A stretch of DNA of 64,000 nt from Vanessa cardui (Eukaryota; Arthropoda; Insecta; Lepidoptera; Nymphalidae): assembly GCF_905220365.1 (NCBI RefSeq), contig NC_061124.1, positions 312,501-376,500 on the forward strand, read 5' to 3'. Every line of letters starts with the position of its first letter. Within the stretch, counting starts at the first letter, position 1. Positions 32,288 to 43,150 of this stretch are shown in pieces. The position numbers and the translations under genes were made by a program. The notes under the pieces were generated by a model. That model saw only the letters and a list, made by a program, of their open reading frames with translations. It was not told the origin of the DNA and searched no databases.

Positions 32288-35023
32288 TTGTTTGGTATGT
32301 TGTACCTAGAAAAGCTTGAGTTTTTCGATCAAGAATTCCGGGGCGCTGTTTTTGAAAGTTTTCTCTTCTCCATCTTGACAGTTAATCGTAGTGACGGGGT
32401 CATTCTGTATGTTAGAAACGAACTCAAATATACTATATCTCATCCAAATTTAACTGACGCAAGTTCTTTAATATGTAATTTTAATGATCAATTCTGTCTC
32501 ATAGCTATATATAGGTCCCCCTCTTTTAATCGAATCGACAATTTCATGAACAGTCTTACTACCTTATTTTCTAATACGAACAACCATAAAAATCTTGTTG
32601 TTGTTGGTAACATAAATATAAATATTGCTCCATTAAGTAAAGACAATCGTTCGCATGAATACTTAGATCTCATTAGCAGTCATGGATTCTTGCCAACTCA
32701 TTACCTTCCTACCCATGACAAAAGCTGTATTGACCATGTACTAATAAAAGCTCAACTTAAATGTACGACTCTTGTATTAGATCCATCTGTTACTGACCAT
32801 TCTCCAGTTCTCGTTTGCCTTGACTTTAAAATTCCTAGACAGCATATTCCAAAAAATCGCTATTGCACTGACTATACATGCGTCAAAAAGTGCATAGATG
32901 AAATAAATTTTAATGATTTAATACATTCTCAGGACCCTAATATTGCAGCAAACACTTTAGTCGATACCCTGAGTAACGTTATTGAGACAAATACTAAAAC
33001 TGTTCGTACGCCAAGGAGGAAAATAGTTATTAAGCTCTGGATCACTCCAGGGCTTCTTAGATGCATTAGACATCGAGACCGGCTTCACAGAAAGTATAAA
33101 AAATCACCTGATAATGAAATTTTAAGAACAACGTACTATAGATATAAAAATTTTTGCAATAATCTTTTAAAGCGACTCAAACTCAATTACGAAAATAATT
33201 AATTTAGAAAAGCTAAAAAGAATACAAAACAAACTTGGCAGGTTATTAAAAAAGTAACAAATATAGCTCATTCCCCAATAGAACTTTTACAACTCCAGTC
33301 AAACCCTAAAACTTCTCTTAATTATATTAATAAATATTTTGTTGAGATAGGAAGTAAACTTGCGACTCAGATACAAGCTCAACCAAATTTTCCCTTGATG
33401 AAAGACACACATCTTACCTCCTCTCCTGTGAACTCTTTTGCTTTTTTACCGGTTGATCCGAAAGAAGTAGAAACCATTATTATAAATTTAAAAAATAGTG
33501 CAGTTGGTTGGGATGGGATCCCGATTTCCATTTTAAAATCTAGTCGTACTGCATTGGCTCCAGTAATCTCTAAAATCTGTAACCTCTGTCTTACTAAGGG
33601 TGTATTTCCTAATTGCTTTAAAAAGGCATTAGTTATTCCTATCTATAAGCAAGGCTATAGAAACAGTGTCAACAATTACAGGCCTATATCAATGCTTTCG
33701 GCCCTATCGAAAATCTTAGAGAAAATTATTAATAAAAGATTAGTTAATTATTTAGAATCACATAATCTCTTATCACCGAATCAATATGGCTTTCGAAAAG
33801 GTAAATGTACCGAAGACGCTGCACTTGACTTAACGGAATTTGTTACTAGGTCATTAGACCAGAAATTGAAATGTATCGGCATATTTTTGGACTTATCGAA
33901 AGCTTTTGACACTGTTTCTATTCCCCTGCTACTTTCAAAACTAGATAAAATGGGAATCCGGGGTTTTGCGCTGGATATTTTCAAAGATTATTTGTCTAAT
34001 CGTACTCAGATAATTAAAATAAATGAATTTCGAAGCGATGAAATGCCTCTTACCTATGGTGTTCCCCAGGGTAGCATTCTTGGTCCCACGTTATTTCTCG
34101 TATACATAAATAATCTATGTCGACTTTGTATTCCTAACTGCAAAATTATAACCTATGCTGATGATACAGTTTTGCTTATCACAGGGGATACCTGGGAAAA
34201 TACTTTCAGCAATGCTGAGCATGCTCTAAAACTGGTATCAGAATGGTTGTGTGCGAGTTTATTGAGCTTAAACATCAACAAAAGTAAATTCCTCACCTTT
34301 TCGTCATCTAGTTCTTCTCTACCTGATGCTCATAAATGTATTTTAAAAGCACACAACTGTGAGTCACTAAATTCTATCAACTGTTCTTGCCCTACTGTAG
34401 AGTATGCTTCTAATATAAAATATCTTGGACTACAAATTGATAACACTTTGTCTTGGAAATTACACATAACTAATAATCTAACTATCAAAATAAGAAAACT
34501 AGTATATATATTCAAAAATCTCAGAGCTTCCGCGGAAAGATCTACTATCTTCATGGTATATTATGCTATAGTTCAATCTCTGCTTATGTATTGTATTACA
34601 GTATGGGGAGGAAGCAATAAAACATCCTTGTTACAGCTAGAAAGAGCTCAAAGGTCAATATTGAAAGTGATGACTAATAGATCCTAAAGATTTCCGACAA
34701 ACGAACTATATAATGATTGCAAGGTGTTATCCGTTCGACAGCTATCTATTTATGAAACTGTTTTACGCAAACACAATACCCTAACTTATGTTGATAATCG
34801 TGATAAAAGGAGAGTAGATATAATATTCCAGATAGAAAAGCACAGAAGTAAACTTGCAGGAAGGCATTATTATATTATTAGCTCCAGATTATACAATAAA
34901 ATTAACAAACTTATAAATATATATCATCTTAATAGAAATAAGTGTAAAAAAGTATTAAAAGAATGGTTGCTAGTAAAATCTTACGACGAAACTGAAAAGC
35001 TGCTTGAAGTCTTAGGTTCCTAG
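32288..35023 (+). pseudogene. LINE ORF2-type endonuclease/reverse transcriptase with two stops
   Basis: Endonuclease signatures GVILYVRNEL, CLIAIYRSPS, VVVGNINI and DHSPVLVCLDF are followed by RT motifs GWDGIPISIL, NNYRPISMLSALSKILEKII, QYGFRKGKCTEDA, LDLSKAFDTV, GVPQGSILGPTLFLVYINNL and the catalytic YADDT. The frame is constant over 2.7 kb; only TAA codons at 33200-33202 and 34685-34687 interrupt it. The second sits just before FPTNELYNDC in the C-terminal region. The copy is recent but cannot make a full protein unless read through. Clade assignment beyond CR1/Jockey group is not certain. Confidence 0.85.
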
Positions 35024-35440
35024 TAGACTCAAATACACCCACCCACAAACATGCACACTCCCCCCCTTTACACACACACACACACACACACACACATCTC
35101 AAATATACGCATGCTCAATTTTACACATACCTACTACTAATTTTATTTTACTATACTAGTTATTAGTTATATTCTAAGTTAAAGCTAACGATACTTTTGG
35201 CATATACTATATTGTGTAGACTCTTTTTTCGCTATTTCACTTTTGTCAACTTGGTAAAATGAATCCTTTGTAACAGGAGAGTACTGTCGCCTGAAATACA
35301 GGTTTATACCTAGCTCAGGGACAGTAGATTCTATTTGCATATACCTTGTACCTTTATGCATTGCAATCAGATGTCAATGTCTATACAATTGTGATGTGTT
35401 TTGAAATATATATATTATTATTATTATATATTATATATAG
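32385..35440 (+). mobile_element. non-LTR retrotransposon (CR1/Jockey group), 5'-truncated
   Basis: An endonuclease C-terminal half, a reverse transcriptase and the C-terminal region follow in a single frame, then an A/C-rich tail with a (AC)n run at about 35071-35095 and an AT microsatellite near 35410-35440. The element starts partway through the endonuclease (NRSDGVILYVRNEL), so the 5' end is lost. The sequence at 32281-32305 is the inverse complement of 35444-35467, bracketing the insertion. Confidence 0.85.
35071..35096 (+). repeat. (AC)n microsatellite in the LINE tail
   Basis: An uninterrupted CA run of about 12-13 units just downstream of the LINE coding region, probably grown from the element's own A/C-rich tail. 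Confidence 0.85.
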
Positions 35441-36082
35441 TTATACAACATACCAAACAATTAGCTTATTAATTTCATTTTAGTTTATTTGCCTTTTTTC
35501 CGACGAAATGACTGGTATACTACAAATACTAAAATGTACTACAGTTTTGTACACGTTCAAAAAGCTTGAAAATCTATGATAGCATATATCTATCTCTCGA
35601 AGATAACCCACATTAACCATTTTTTGTCCTTTTTACGAGAAAATGGCTTATTTTCGGCAACTTTAAGAGGGCAGTCTGTAGCGTGGGAATTTATTTTCGA
35701 ACACACATATAGGTATTTTACAATAATACATTTGCATTTCACGGTGTATCGTACGCATCCCCTGAAATAATTAGTTGGTTTTTGTCGATGCAACTAATAA
35801 ATTATATTTTCATTGCGTATTCACAACGTAGGATTTATAAAAATACATTTAAATACGAGTAATGTATTTAGTTATGAGGTTGTCACTCGCAAAATCAATT
35901 TTAAATTGTTTGTTAGCAAAGGGTGCGGTCAGAGTGCAATAAGATGCCTAATATACCTAATGATTTTTAGATTTTCAACTACTTTTGTCTAAATAAATAA
36001 TTATTATTTTGTGAATATTTTCAGCTTGGTAGCTTGGTAGCTATATCAAATAAGAGCGTAGACACATTAAATAATCACTTAC

Positions 36083-36399
36083 AGTAAGTAAAAAGTAAAA
36101 GTAACAGCCTGTAAATTTCCCACTGCTGAGATAAGGCCTCCTCTTCCATTAAGGAGAGAGATTGGAACATATTCCACCACGCTGTTCCAATGCGGGTTGG
36201 TGGAATGCACATGTGACAGAATTTCGATGAAATTAGACACATGCAGGTTTCCTCACGATGTTTTCCTTCACCGCCGAGCACGAGATGAATTATAAACACA
36301 ATTAAGCACATATATAAAGTGGTGCTTGCCTGGGTTTGAACCCGCAGTCATCGGTTAAGATGCACGCGTTCTAACCACTGGGCCATCTCAGCTCTACTC
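36083..36399 (-). mobile_element. tRNA-derived SINE (family A, Metulj-like) with 13-bp target duplication
   Basis: Minus-strand head GAGATGGCCCAGTGGTTAGA and B-box GGGTTCAAACCCAGGC, followed by a conserved body (GGTGAAGGAAAACATCGTGA, GGAAACCTGCATGTGTCTAA) and end (CAGCAGTGGGAAATTTACAG). Flanks AATAATCACTTAC at 36070-36082 and 36400-36412 are identical, defining the insertion exactly. The resemblance to the butterfly Metulj family is from memory. Confidence 0.85.
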
Positions 36400-36739
36400 A
36401 ATAATCACTTACTAATATTTAATAAATAAAAATAACGGAAGCATAATTATATTAATTATATTGCTTTTTTTAAATTCACTAAAATCTATTAAATAACACA
36501 AAAATATTACAATTTGACAATTATTACGATAACAGCGATAATAAAAAAATACCTACCTTTATACATTACAATCCTTAGCAGAAAAAACTAATAATACATT
36601 TACAACAAAAAAAAACAATAATTATTTGGTGTTATGGGGGATAAAAAAACTTTGTCTTGGTTAAACAAGTCAATGACACAAGAAAATGTTTTTTATGAAA
36701 TAATTCAATTAAAATTATTTTATATTAGGTACATATAGT

Positions 36740-37800
36740 TATTTCATAGTGTGCTTAACTCTGTTCTAAAAAATCGCTGTGTGCTACATGATGGTCAGCA
36801 CGGCTTCACGCGTGGTTTGTCAACAGAAACTGCAATAATGAGTTTAAAGCACACTGTTAAATATTATACGAACAAGCGCACACCGGTGTACGCTTGTTTC
36901 TTGGACCTCAGTAAAGCTTTCGATCTGGTCTCATACGACATCTTATGGCGTAAGTTGGAAGGCATAGGGCTACCTGATGGCTGCACTGACTTACTCAAGT
37001 TCTGGTATAGTAAGCAAGTGAACTATGTGAGATGGGCAAATGAGTACTCCGAACCATACAGAATGCAGTGCGGAGTCAGACAAGGAGAAGGACTGACCTC
37101 TCCGAGACTTTTTAATTGGTATGTGGATGCACTGATACGGGAGCTGAGCGGTATGCGTGTCGGTTGTCATATTGGAAACGTTTGCGTTAATAACATCAGT
37201 TACGCTGACGATATGGTCCTGTTGGCACCCTCGGTTAGTGCGCTGAGAACACTGCTTGGCGCTTGTGAAAGGTTTGCTGTACAATACCAAAAAGTCGCAG
37301 TTCATGGTGTTTAAGGCTGGCAGCAAATGTCCTAAAGTGGTTACTCCCATTACACTTTGTAACGCACCTCTGGAGAGAGTGTATAAATTTAAATATCTGG
37401 GACACATCGTTACTAAGATGATGAAGATATTGAGAGAGAACGTAGGGCACTGTCGGTTAGAGCAAACATGTTGGTACATAGATTTGGACGCTGCACTGAT
37501 ACTGTCAAAATCACGCTTTTCAAAGCCTATTATTGTACATAATTATATTCGTGTAGTCTATGGACTGATAGTACTAAAAAGGCCTACAGTGCCCTGCGTA
37601 CTCAATATAATAATGCGTTCAGAGCACTTTTGCGGCTGCCGCGCTTCTGTAACGCATCTGCGATGTTTGCGCTGGCAAATGTGGACAGCTTTGTCGCAAT
37701 CGTTCGGAGAAAACCGCTTCATTGCTAAACAAAGTGCGTGGCAGCAGCCACAGTGTACTGAGCGAAATTGACAACAGCGGAGACTGTCCGCTGATCAGCC
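36740..37800 (+). pseudogene. second, unrelated reverse transcriptase fragment, frameshifted
   Basis: The first frame (36751-37314) encodes HGFTRGLSTETAIMSLKHTV, ACFLDLSKAFDLVSYDILW, CGVRQGEGLTSPRLFNWYVD and SYADDMVLLAPS, an RT palm region of a non-LTR element distinct from the neighbour at 32.4-35.4 kb. At about 37280 the frame shifts to another (YNTKKSQFMVFKAG, VYKFKYLGHIVTKMM), and later parts are further shifted. The 5' and 3' ends are missing. Confidence 0.8.
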
Positions 37801-38049
37801 AAATGGCACAGAGGACAACGTCCTTTTTAGTTTTAAATTATTAATTTTTGTATAGCTACTAACATAGATATAACTTTTTAAATTATTTCCTTTTTACTAA
37901 CAATTTTATGGATCAAAGTTGTCCGCAGTAAAACATTTTTATTTTTTTAGTTATAATATTAAAAAGGTTGGGCCGTTGACGGGATCTGGTCATAAAAGGT
38001 ACTATTAGTATCAATACACAGAGTAATGTATATCAACCATTTTTGCTTA

Positions 38050-39690
38050 GCACTATACTAATTAATGTATTAACAAAGGCCCAATCTACGAGGCCCTGGC
38101 GACCGATTGATGGCGGTATGACCATCTGAAACAGCGCAAATAAGTGATACAGACCGGTGACGGGCAGAATTGTCACCTATGCGTGAAGTAACGCCCTGCG
38201 ATTTCGATACCGAAGGCCAAGCTTGGCGAGTATAGTATTTACCCTAAAAAAAAGTCCAAAATGTCCTCGGCCCCAGTCCACGGAAACACTACTATTCTTA
38301 GTTACGGCGGGGGCAGGCACAGTAACGGTAGGGCAGGCTCTGCCAAGAAACTCCATGTTACGAACGACCCCACAAACAAACCCTGGTGACGTACGATTAA
38401 CAAACGATTAGGTTTGATGAACACCTGATGCAACTGGAAGAGGAACTGAAATATATAAAATAATACTTTTGAGGTCTCTGCGAAGTCCGAAGAGAGGAAG
38501 AGGACAGAATCACTTAGATTCGGGCCCTCTTATGTACTTCAGGGAGGGAAACCAACAATCTCAAGGCGGGACCGCGTTTCTGGTGCATAAGGACGTCATT
38601 AATAATTTTATTACAAATGGGATATTTAGCATATTTTTTATGATTATTAGATGAAGCTCCATATTTCGACATTATCTACGAATGTCTTATGCATGAGTCT
38701 CGTGATAAAAATAGCCATGTTAATTTAGAATCTCATTATTAACGTTGTCGAAATCTCCAGTGAGTTGACAGGGGTTGCGCACTTCTTCAAAGTTGTGCAG
38801 GTTACATACCCAACAAGACACCTTCAGATGATGAAGAGGAAAATATGTACCAAGACATATCCAGAGTGGAACTTCCTAGAAAAAGAGGGGCAATCTGAAG
38901 TCATTCTTTAAGAAACAGCCCGAACGGAAGTGGACATGGCAAACCCCGATGCAATGACCAAAAATTAGATAGATTCCATCATAATGGATAAGCGACGGAT
39001 TCTAAGAGATTAATCTTTGGTCACCAGGTTTAATACTGGAAGTGACTACCAACTCGTACGAGGCAATCTGGTTATTCGTTTCAAGCTCGAACATGCCCAT
39101 TTAATGAAATCTACGTTCAGACCTAACATGCTTCAAGCCGGAGATGGCAACCGATTCGTTGCCTTGGAATCCACAAACGACGTTGACCAGAAACTTGACC
39201 AAGTGGTAAGAATTCTGAAAGATGAAGGCTAGAAATTCCTTTAGCAGAGACTCTGCAGCTCATACAGGAGCGACGAGGTAATTAATCATCTACTTCATCA
39301 GATAGGGCTCAGACAAACTAATAAATCACGAGACTTGTACGACATGATCTCCTCAACTCAATTATCTATTCCATCGAGCGATTGCATGCATCGATCGGGC
39401 GATCGAGCAAAATCGGGGTTCGAAATTTTCGTTCGGCCTCTGGGCAGGAGCCATCTGACGAAGTTAACATCTCTGGTCAAGTCGTCGCTTTTAAGCTAGA
39501 AGTTATCTCTGAAATTGAAAACTTCTACGGCCAGTTATATGCTCGCCTGCAGATCAACATGGTTCCGATAACCGGGATCACACATCCCGGGGTCACCCTG
39601 ACCTGCCACCACACCGAAGACCTACCGGTAATCAGCCTTATTAATAAGACTCCACTATCCGTCCCTGTCTGTACGTCTGTCAGTAAAACA
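38050..39690 (+). pseudogene. decayed RTE-type LINE (5' region and endonuclease)
   Basis: Recognisable pieces lie in order but in different frames: TVGQALPRNSMLRTTPQTNP near 38320, GRGQNHLDSGPLMYFREGNQ and GGTAFLVHKDVINN near 38480-38620, TRFNTGSDYQLVRGNLVIRF with LMKSTFRP near 39020-39125, and CHHTEDLPVISL near 39610. These follow the order of RTE-type endonuclease-RT proteins. Many stops and indels are present and the RT palm is lost. Confidence 0.7.
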
Positions 39691-39699
39691 AATAAAAGA

Positions 39700-41130
39700 T
39701 TGTCTCGAAAAATTGCAAAAACTAAATTTCATTTCCTAATTTTTTTTACTAAAAACTTTGACCTTGCGACGCGCCGATGATCACAATTAAAAAAAAAAAA
39801 ACAAAATGAAATTGTAGGTCTGAATATGCTCTACGCATTGTGCGCGTCTTACAAATTTTTCGACATTTATGACCAAAAATAAAAATTACTGAAATTGTGT
39901 GCTGAATTTTTGACTTTTTTGATCGATATTTTCATAACGATACATGATACGCGTAAATGATTAAGATATCATTGTAGAGCACAATAAAAGCTACAAAAAT
40001 GAAGAATGAAGAATGAATGGACTAATAAGCAATGATAAGGAAAACATTAACCGATTAGCAATTATACTTACTCATTTCATGTGATTAAAGTAAAAATTAA
40101 ACATTAGCGTCTCACGACACTCGCACCCCACCCTTATGATAACTTGTCTATGTGTGCGTAGACGTTTCGCGTAATTATAATGTTCGGCTCGAAATAAAAT
40201 TGACGTGCTCTCACCTTGAGCTCTGGGGAGGGACTGAAGATTTATTGACAGCGATGTCGAATAAAAAATCAAAACCGTCAAATGATTTTCTCCATACTAA
40301 AATGTATGGACGACGAATGCAAAAAAGTAAGCAATATTTAAATAAAAATTACTATAATATTGTGTAATATGATAAAAATTGAATGCGGTACCCTCATTAT
40401 TTACACCTTTGAGACTATATTTAACCAAAAATACATGTATAAATTAGCATCTAAATAGCTCAGAAAATCCGAATATAAAAAATGTCGATTTCCGTGTTTG
40501 GATTGATGTTGACGATGAATATGCTAGGTTATTGATGTATATTTTAGATATATTATGATTTGAAACTTGAGACATATCTATTAATACTGAATGTAATTTT
40601 TTATCCATATTCGATGCTCCAGTTTTCAGATATTTCAAAACTAGTAAGTGCCATTTTAGCGTTCCGTAAGGACGGCCCCCTTAAGTAATACAGCATGAAC
40701 CCTTATGGCATTAAGTACCTTTAATGCATACTGCATTTAACATAGACCAGTAGGGTTAACGACTGAAAGAATGTGAACGTCGTGAATTCATTCTGTTGTA
40801 TATTTAGTATCATTTTTGTCTATAAAATACCTTCCAATGATTACTAGTCTACTCTTACTTTTATAATTTACTAGGTAACGCTTAATGCAACGCGTGCTGA
40901 AGTTGCTCTTATCTATAAAAGCAAATAATCTCACAGACAATGTGTAGCGACCGCGGCGCTTGTAATTTTTTAAAATAATGGGTAATAGTATTCTGTTTAA
41001 CTATTCCTGTCACAGATATTCACATACTTTTCCAAGCTTTGAAAGTCAATATTAGTTGAAAATGAAATATTTAATACAATTTATTTTTAATAGACGTCGG
41101 GGTTAAGTGCTACAAATGTAAAATAAAATA
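39700..41130. other. gene-free interval between the RTE remnant and Fam102 3' end
   Basis: AT-rich, with no open frame that looks coding. I recognise no repeat here. Confidence 0.5.
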
Positions 41131-41139
41131 ATACACAAA

Positions 41140-41975
41140 AATAGTTCTAAACACTTCCTTTATTCAAATACTGTACAGGCTGTATTACAAGACAATATGA
41201 TACAATAACAAGGCGCGTGACGAGTAGCTTTACACAAAGGAATGACTTAGATAACCTCTCCGCACGGTCGAATGCCGACGCCGTGACGTTTCCTCCGCCC
41301 GTGTGGACAAGCCGTTTGGCACTTCATTGGATATTTACAACAATTATTTTATAAAACGGAAAGTTGGAGGGATTCGGAAGTATACAGTTTCAACATGGAG
41401 GGGCCGATCTCGGTAGTAACAATAATATATCAATAAAATAATTAGTAAACATTCAAAATTACAAAAAACTCAAAAAATACGATCTCGCCGTCAGACATAC
41501 GTCGCCTAGCACCAGGTACGTGAGCACTCCATCGCGATAAATAAATAAATAGAAAAACATGTGCGGATGAATTTAAATATTAAATAGGGCACAAAGGACA
41601 CGAAACGCACACGTCAGACTAGCGGCCGGCAGAACCGGAGGGGGCGCTGGCGTCACGAGTTACAAACAGTCCTACTTACAATATACAATAAAAACAATAT
41701 AAATCATACGACACCGCTCCGATCGCGCGCACAACCCAGCGGACCGTCCGGGAAGACCGAGGGCGACTCTCCGCGAGTCGCTCGTGGAACAAATACATTA
41801 TGGCATAATCTATTACACAATATCAAAACAATAAATATGCATCGCGTCGTGCACCGAGTCCGTCGAATCTCGTTTAATACTGTCGGCGCGAGCCCTACGC
41901 TGCCGGCGTCAGGGCTCCCGCGCGGGCTCGCCGCGCTCCGCGATGGCCGGCGGCTACCTGCGGACACACGGCACG
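41140..41975 (-). other. Fam102: Fam102 3' UTR with polyadenylation signal
   Basis: After the TGA the minus strand carries no further family-like coding sequence. An AATAAA signal is at 41164-41159 on the minus strand, giving a 3' UTR of about 0.8 kb. The gene therefore converges on crb, with about 9 kb of transposon-rich DNA between the two ends. Confidence 0.55.
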
Positions 41976-43150
41976 TCAGCACGGCGCCCGCGGGCCGGGC
42001 GGGCGCTCGCGCGGCGCGCACCTGTTGTCGTGCGGGTGCAGCACCACGCGCTGGTAGTCGCGCCGCGCCAGCTGCTGGCGCCGCCGCGAGCCCAGCTCCG
42101 CCGTGCCGTCGCGCGTGATGTACAGCTGCAGCCCCGACGCTGTGGGCAGCCGCGCGTTACTCTCGGCTCGGCCAGGCTACTCACGTCACGCCGGCGGGAC
42201 TCACTCTCGGCGGCGTCGTCGACGGCGTGCTTGAGGTCGGTGGCCGCCAGCAGCTCGTCGATGAGCGAGTCGGGGTTCACGCGCGTGTTCTCCACGCGAC
42301 ACGACACCACGTGCTGCGGACGAGGGGCGCGACAGTTAGTCTCGGGCAGGCGGGGGGGCGGCGGGGGCGGCGGCGGCGGGGGCGGGGGTACCTGGTCGTC
42401 GGCGGGCGGCGCGCGGGCGGCCAGCGCGAGGCGCGCGCGCTCCAGCGAGCCGCTCTCGGACGCGGACGCCGTCAGCGAGCCGGACGACGGGTTCCTGCGG
42501 ACACAGCGAGCGGTCACGTGTGTGGCTTCGCGAGCGCAGGCTCACTCAGTCGGAACGGTCTGTACTGGATCGTTTCCGGCCGAGATTTCGTCGATGCGAC
42601 TTCGGCCAGTGACATAAAGTGTCTCGGTAGATATACTATTGCGAGCCCTCGTTGGGTGTCTTAGTGTTAGTGTCACTTCTGCTTTTGCTGTAGGTCGGTA
42701 TCGAAATTACAATTTTTCCAATTCATGCAAGGAAGCACCGAAGTAGAACCTTCCGTAAGCCGCATGCATTTTAAAGCAAAGAAAAGTCATATTACAATTC
42801 ATGCCAACCATACTTTTTATATTCAAAATAATAGGCAACGAAGTTGAACGAAATAACTTCAAAAACTACGGACTCTATCGAACGCTACGAAAATGTCTTA
42901 AAATAATCTGAAAAGGCAGCACACTACGACAGAGACGAGACAACATCTACGGAACATTCACACGAGGCTCGGGCGGCGCCGTCCGAGCCCGCGGGTACGT
43001 GAGGGTGCGCACAGCGCGGTGCTGGCGCGGCGCGGCAGCGAGCCCTCCCGCAGCGGGCCCTCGCGCGCCGGGCCCTCGCGCGGCGCCCCGCACGCGCCGC
43101 ACGTGCCGTCCGCGCCTGCCGCCGCTCCCGCGCCCGCTCCCGCCTCGCGC
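41976..43150 (-). CDS. Fam102: Fam102 C-terminal exons
   Basis: Exons 43150-43013, 42494-42392, 42313-42205 and 42139-41976. The donor of the first is uncertain. The site at 43013 (gtgcgc) is weak but keeps phase; a better-looking gtaccc at 42999 breaks the frame. The conserved C-terminal block lies in the last two exons. After HPHDNR, where most family members end within a few residues, the frame continues for CAPRERPPGPRAPC to a TGA. The AAC AG|gtgcgc at that point could also be a donor to a further exon, giving another C-terminus. Confidence 0.8.

Noticed and set aside
35071..35096. CRISPR-like or satellite array
   Set aside because: It is a simple dinucleotide run in a LINE tail, with no spacers or repeat units.
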